Shown here piece by piece: positions 61,209 through 64,000 of a DNA stretch of 64,000 nt. Source of the stretch: Chryseobacterium vaccae (lineage in GTDB: Bacteria > Bacteroidota > Bacteroidia > Flavobacteriales > Weeksellaceae); the NCBI RefSeq assembly GCF_009602705.1, contig NZ_VSWH01000001.1, positions 2,294,001 to 2,358,000 of the forward strand, in the 5' to 3' direction. The notes beneath the pieces are model-generated. The model was not told where the DNA came from and did not search any database. It worked only from the letters and a program-made list of their open reading frames with translations. A program made the translations under genes and the position numbers. Each line of letters starts with the position of its first letter. Position 1 is the first letter of the stretch.

Positions 61209-61475
61209 ATGAAAAAGAGTAAGTATTCAGAGAGTCAGGTTTTTGGAATTTTGAAAGAACAGGAACTTGGTAAAAGTGTAATAGAGATATGCCGTAATCA
61301 TGGCATTACGCAAGGTACTTTCTATCGTTGGAAGAGTAAATATTCAGGTATGGAAAGTTCGGATATTCAAAAGATGCGAGATCTGGAGTCCGAAAATTCT
61401 AAGCTTAAGAAACTTTATGCCGAACGATGTTTAGAGATTGAAGCTTTAAAAGATGTTTTGTCAAAAAAGTGGTAA
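61209..61475 (+). CDS. IS3-family OrfA
   Basis: An 88-residue DNA-binding protein: KYSESQVFGILKEQELGKSV and GITQGTFYRWKSKYSG form the helix-turn-helix, followed by a leucine-zipper-like helix (LESENSKLKKLYAERCLE). It ends 6 bp into orfB. The run AAAAAAG at 61463-61469 is placed in frame as A-AAA-AAG, a standard -1 slippery heptamer, so an OrfAB fusion transposase should be made by programmed frameshifting. Confidence 0.85.
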   Translation: MKKSKYSESQVFGILKEQELGKSVIEICRNHGITQGTFYRWKSKYSGMESSDIQKMRDLESENSKLKKLYAERCLEIEALKDVLSKKW

Positions 61476-62290
61476 AGCCTTCTGTACAGCGTGAAATTGT
61501 CAACTTTATTTGTAAGAAATACCATTTAAGTGAGCGTAGAAGTTGTTTGACAATAGGTATCAGTAGGCGAAGTTACCGTTACACAAGCATTAAAAATGAC
61601 GATGAATTAATTGAAGTTTTGACACAACTTTCACAAGATCATCCAGGTTATGGTTTTTGGAAGCTCTATCATAAGCTTCGGGATTTGGGATATATTTGGA
61701 ATCACAAACGGGTTCATAGAGTCTATGTAGCTTTAAATATGAGTATTCGCAGAAGGGTAAGAAAAAGGCTTCCCACCAGAGTCAAAGAAAGTATTAATAT
61801 TCCTTTAGAACCTGATGAATGCTGGAGTATGGATTTTATGAGCGATAGTTGGTATGATGGGAGAAGATTCAGAATATTAAATATTGCTGATGATTATAAC
61901 CGGGAATTACTGTCCATGGAAATTGATACAAGTATCTGCTCTGCAAGAGTAGTAAGGGTTTTAAATAGTTTAAAACAACAAGGACGCAAGCCTAATGATA
62001 ATGGACCTGAATTTATATCTAAAAATCTTCAGCTATGGGCTCAGGAAAATAAAATAGAAATTCATTATATACAGCCTGGAAAACCAACACAAAATAGCCT
62101 TATTGAAAGACTGAACAAAAGCTGCAGAAATGAACTTCTCAATATGTATGTCTTTAAAAGTTTACAAGACGCAGAAGAAAAAGCAAATCAATGGTGGATA
62201 GAATATAACTATAATAGCCCCCACGAAGCATTAGGGAACATAAGTCCTAAAAAATATAAACAAAAAATGAAAGAAGAATCTATCATTTAG
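61469..62290 (+). CDS. IS3-family OrfB (DDE transposase domain)
   Basis: A 273-residue integrase-type domain in the -1 frame from orfA; its first codon is the GTG just after the slippery run, so it is mainly the fusion partner. HTH_21 near the start (LSERRSCLTIGISRRSYRY), then rve domain: Asp in WSMDFMSD, Asp in NDNGPEF, Glu in NSLIERLN, giving D-D-E. The segment GRKPNDNGPEF is shorter than the usual run before DNGPEF, where several residues such as xxIRxDNGPEF are expected, so a small in-frame deletion is possible. Confidence 0.82.
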   Translation: MVKPSVQREIVNFICKKYHLSERRSCLTIGISRRSYRYTSIKNDDELIEVLTQLSQDHPGYGFWKLYHKLRDLGYIWNHKRVHRVYVALNMSIRRRVRKRLPTRVKESINIPLEPDECWSMDFMSDSWYDGRRFRILNIADDYNRELLSMEIDTSICSARVVRVLNSLKQQGRKPNDNGPEFISKNLQLWAQENKIEIHYIQPGKPTQNSLIERLNKSCRNELLNMYVFKSLQDAEEKANQWWIEYNYNSPHEALGNISPKKYKQKMKEESII

Positions 62291-62336
62291 AATGGAAACA
62301 AAATTGGGGAGCTTACATGTAATAGCCACGACTTTA

Positions 62337-63502
62337 TCTGACAGTTAGGGGTTAAAAATAATTGTCAGTTATCCAATATTATCCTTACTTCCAAAAGTAA
62401 GGATTTTTTGTTCCTCTGCAAGAGTTTCCAATAATTTCTCTTTTGCAATAGTTTTACTATCTAGAAACGTCTGCATCGGTGTTTTACCGTAACAATGTTT
62501 TCCTGTATGCGTTCTTTCATTGTTGTAATACGACAACCAGCTGTTCAGGTCTAATTGCAGTTCTTCAATACTTCTGTAAATTTTCTTTCTGAAAGCTATG
62601 GCATAAAACTCGTCCTGTATCGTCCTGTGAAAACGTTCACAAATACCATTGGTCTGAGGGCTTTTAGCCTTGGTCTTCGTATGATCGATATCTTCAATGG
62701 CCAAATAGAGCTGGTATTCATGCTGTTCTCTTATTCCACAGTATTCCGTTCCTCGGTCTGTTAAAATTCTGAGTAAACGAAGTTCCTGCTGCTCAAAGAA
62801 AGGGACTACCTGATCATTAAGCATGTCAGCAGCAATAAGAGCATTTTTACGGTCATATAGCTTTGCAAATACTACCTTTGAATATGTATCAATAAAAGTT
62901 TGTTGATAAATATGTCCAACTCCTTTGATATTGCCTACGTAATAAGTGTCTTGAGCTCCTAAATATCCAGGATGATGAGTTTCAATTTCTCCATGAGCTT
63001 TTTTCTCTTCCTTAGCCCTTTCTAGTGCTGAAAGTTGAGATTCAGTAAGGACTACACCATCTTGAGCAGATTTGGCTTCTAGGGCTTTCAATCTTAGTTT
63101 AAACGTATGTAGATCGTGTCTTAACCAAATACTTCTGACTCCACCTGGTGATACAATGAAACCTTTCTTTTTAAGTTCATTACTTACTCTAAGCTGCCCC
63201 AAAGCAGGGTTTTCAATAGCTATATCAACAACAGCTTTTTCAATGACTTCATCTACACGATTCTTTAATACTGGCTTTCTTCTGGAGATTTCCTGTAATG
63301 CTAATTCACCTCCTTGCTCATACAATTCTTTAAATCTATAAAAACTGTCTCGGGAATAGCCCATCACCTTACAGGCTTTGGATACGTTTCCTAAATGTTG
63401 TGCTAATTCAAGTACGCCTAACTTGTTTTTGATAATCTTTTGTTGTGTTGTCATAATACTTAATCTGTTTTAAAGTTATTTAATTTGATTATAACTGTCA
63501 GA
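62337..63502 (-). mobile_element. IS481-like insertion sequence
   Basis: TCTGACAGTTA at 62337-62347 is repeated inverted at 63492-63502. The flanking triplet TTA is present on both sides (62334-62336 and 63503-63505), a possible 3-bp target duplication. It encodes one transposase and has interrupted an RHS orphan shortly after the FIDPDGRE hinge. Confidence 0.75.
62369..63454 (-). CDS. IS481-family transposase
   Basis: A 361-residue DDE transposase. N-terminal helix-turn-helix (KNKLGVLELAQHLGNVSKAC, then MGYSRDSFYRFKELY), helical linker, and rve domain with Asp in QTFIDTYSKVVF, Asp in LTDRGTEYCG and Glu in NGICERFHRTIQ. Single complete frame, so the element may still be able to move. The length is typical for the family. 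Confidence 0.88.
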   Translation of the reverse strand: MTTQQKIIKNKLGVLELAQHLGNVSKACKVMGYSRDSFYRFKELYEQGGELALQEISRRKPVLKNRVDEVIEKAVVDIAIENPALGQLRVSNELKKKGFIVSPGGVRSIWLRHDLHTFKLRLKALEAKSAQDGVVLTESQLSALERAKEEKKAHGEIETHHPGYLGAQDTYYVGNIKGVGHIYQQTFIDTYSKVVFAKLYDRKNALIAADMLNDQVVPFFEQQELRLLRILTDRGTEYCGIREQHEYQLYLAIEDIDHTKTKAKSPQTNGICERFHRTIQDEFYAIAFRKKIYRSIEELQLDLNSWLSYYNNERTHTGKHCYGKTPMQTFLDSKTIAKEKLLETLAEEQKILTFGSKDNIG

Positions 63503-63518
63503 TTAAGTATTGACTAAT

Positions 63519-63895
63519 TCAGCTTACAATATGTGTTCCTTCTCTTCCATCCGGATCAATAAACATGATAGGATTATCAAATGTATAATTATAAGGACTA
63601 TGCCTCGTCATCTTTTCCGCCAGCGGATCCACCACACCCCATCTTCCCAAATCCGGCATATACATCCTCGCTCCATAGTCATACATACCTGTCTCTTGCA
63701 ACTCTTTACCGTTGTACTTATAACTAAGATAGCCTCCTAATTTTCCTTTGGAAATCTGCCCGTCAATATGGTTCAGACCAAAAGGATAATAATTGTTCAC
63801 ATCCGTTATTTCAAGAGCGCCATCGCTGTTTTTGGCATAGCTCACCCTTGCGTTGCCCAAGTGGTCTCTATACTGGTAAATATAATGGTTTTCGT
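63519..63895 (-). pseudogene. Orphan RHS cassette D, tip lost to insertion sequences
   Basis: Core fragment from about 63895 (YENHYIYQYRDHLGNARVSY), hinge [18 protein letters not shown], and FIDPDGREGTHIVS, then stop, where sequence from the insertion-sequence flank begins. The remaining tip is absent; the membrane protein at 60782-61117 is its likely former partner, on the far side of both insertion sequences. The core part is almost identical to that of cassette C (60360-60595). Confidence 0.7.
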
Positions 63896-63906
63896 AAACC
63901 TGTACA

Positions 63907-63935
63907 TAAAAACCACTACAGATGCAGTGGTTTTT
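63907..63935. terminator. Conserved terminator-like hairpin, copy 5
   Basis: AAAAACCACT/AGTGGTTTTT with loop ACAGATGC, at the 5' side of cassette D. Confidence 0.75.
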
Positions 63936-63942
63936 ATGTTTA

Positions 63943-63965
63943 TTAGCGCAAAGTCAGGAGACTCA
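63943..63965. repeat. Partial cassette-boundary hairpin at window edge
   Basis: TTAGCGCAAAGTCAGGAGAC resembles the hairpins at 55464 and 60630, but the right arm is changed (GACTCA). It should mark the end of a further cassette lying beyond the window. Confidence 0.5.
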
Positions 63966-64000
63966 TCACTAATTTTGATACAGTACAATTATTTTCTTTT

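Larger units (their letters stand above)
61140..62317 (+). mobile_element. IS3-family insertion sequence
   Basis: Bounded by imperfect inverted repeats: TGTAAACTTCCC at 61140 and, on the other strand, TGTAAGCTCCCC ending at 62317, with similarity extending for about 30 bp (both ends reach TTTCCATT/GTCCATTTA-like sequence). It carries two overlapping frames, orfA and orfB. No clear target duplication is visible. It lies in the tip region of cassette D. Confidence 0.75.

Noticed and set aside
55440..63965. The repeated hairpins as a CRISPR array
   Set aside because: Hairpins are 1-3 kb apart and separated by genes, with variable stems; there are no regular short spacers and no cas genes.

Overview
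The window looks like a chromosome segment of a Bacteroidota bacterium, most likely a Chryseobacterium-type member of the Weeksellaceae. The DNA is AT-rich, recognisable -7 promoter boxes fit the Bacteroidota form TAnnTTTG, Shine-Dalgarno sequences are largely absent, many signal peptides end in AQ or GQ, and there is a type IX secretion (T9SS) sorting domain, a DUF6427/DUF6341-like pair and RHS proteins of the DUF6443 type. The genus is inferred from recalled protein similarity, not from a search.

Layout. 1-5.2 kb: end of a membrane sulfatase gene, then a forward run with pssA, a DnaQ-like exonuclease, a DUF2007 protein, an FAH-family hydrolase and a universal stress protein, then a small membrane protein diverging from DUF6427 and a Cys-rich DUF3109 protein. 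5.2-16.5 kb (reverse): M16 metallopeptidase, LolA-like exported protein, trigger factor, a His-rich lipoprotein with a TonB-dependent receptor (probable metal uptake) and an ABC-F ATPase. 16.8-26.7 kb: solitary DUF2235 (Tle1-like) hydrolase, a two-component system overlapping a membrane-protein gene, a 0.2-kb direct repeat, a DUF5715 peptidase-like protein, aquaporin, a LuxE-like ligase, LpxH and QueD. 39.6-46.7 kb: acidic DUF proteins that resemble immunity genes, two exported esterase-like proteins, a thioesterase and an OmpH/Skp chaperone. 46.9-55.4 kb: glyoxylate shunt (aceB-aceA) with a divergent RamB/ScfR-like regulator and a perfect palindrome between them, then comF, an alpha/beta hydrolase, upp, der and tRNA-Gln.

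The most unusual content is in two RHS (YD-repeat) polymorphic-toxin arrays, 26.9-39.1 kb and 55.4-64.0 kb, both read on the reverse strand. The first contains an expressed-looking operon: a T9SS-sorted repeat protein, a 1114-residue RHS partner, a 1148-residue RHS protein with a variable C-terminal tip, and an exported putative immunity protein. Downstream of it lie orphan cassettes, each a short promoterless copy of the 3' end of the RHS core, a different tip and a different immunity gene. The second array, next to tRNA-Gln, holds only orphans of a second core type; several are frameshifted, fused or broken by insertion sequences, and its full-length parent is not in the window.

Each cassette ends with a short hairpin whose stem sequence varies while a G-rich flank (about AGCnGGGG) stays nearly constant, usually within 0-25 bp of the immunity stop codon. 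Each second-type orphan also starts next to a strong terminator-like hairpin. Together these look like a modular store of toxin/immunity cassettes with defined edges. Whether the hairpins drive exchange is inference. Five of the six readable tips carry an HxH-then-D signature like JAMM/MPN metalloproteases, and most partner proteins are exported or lipoproteins.
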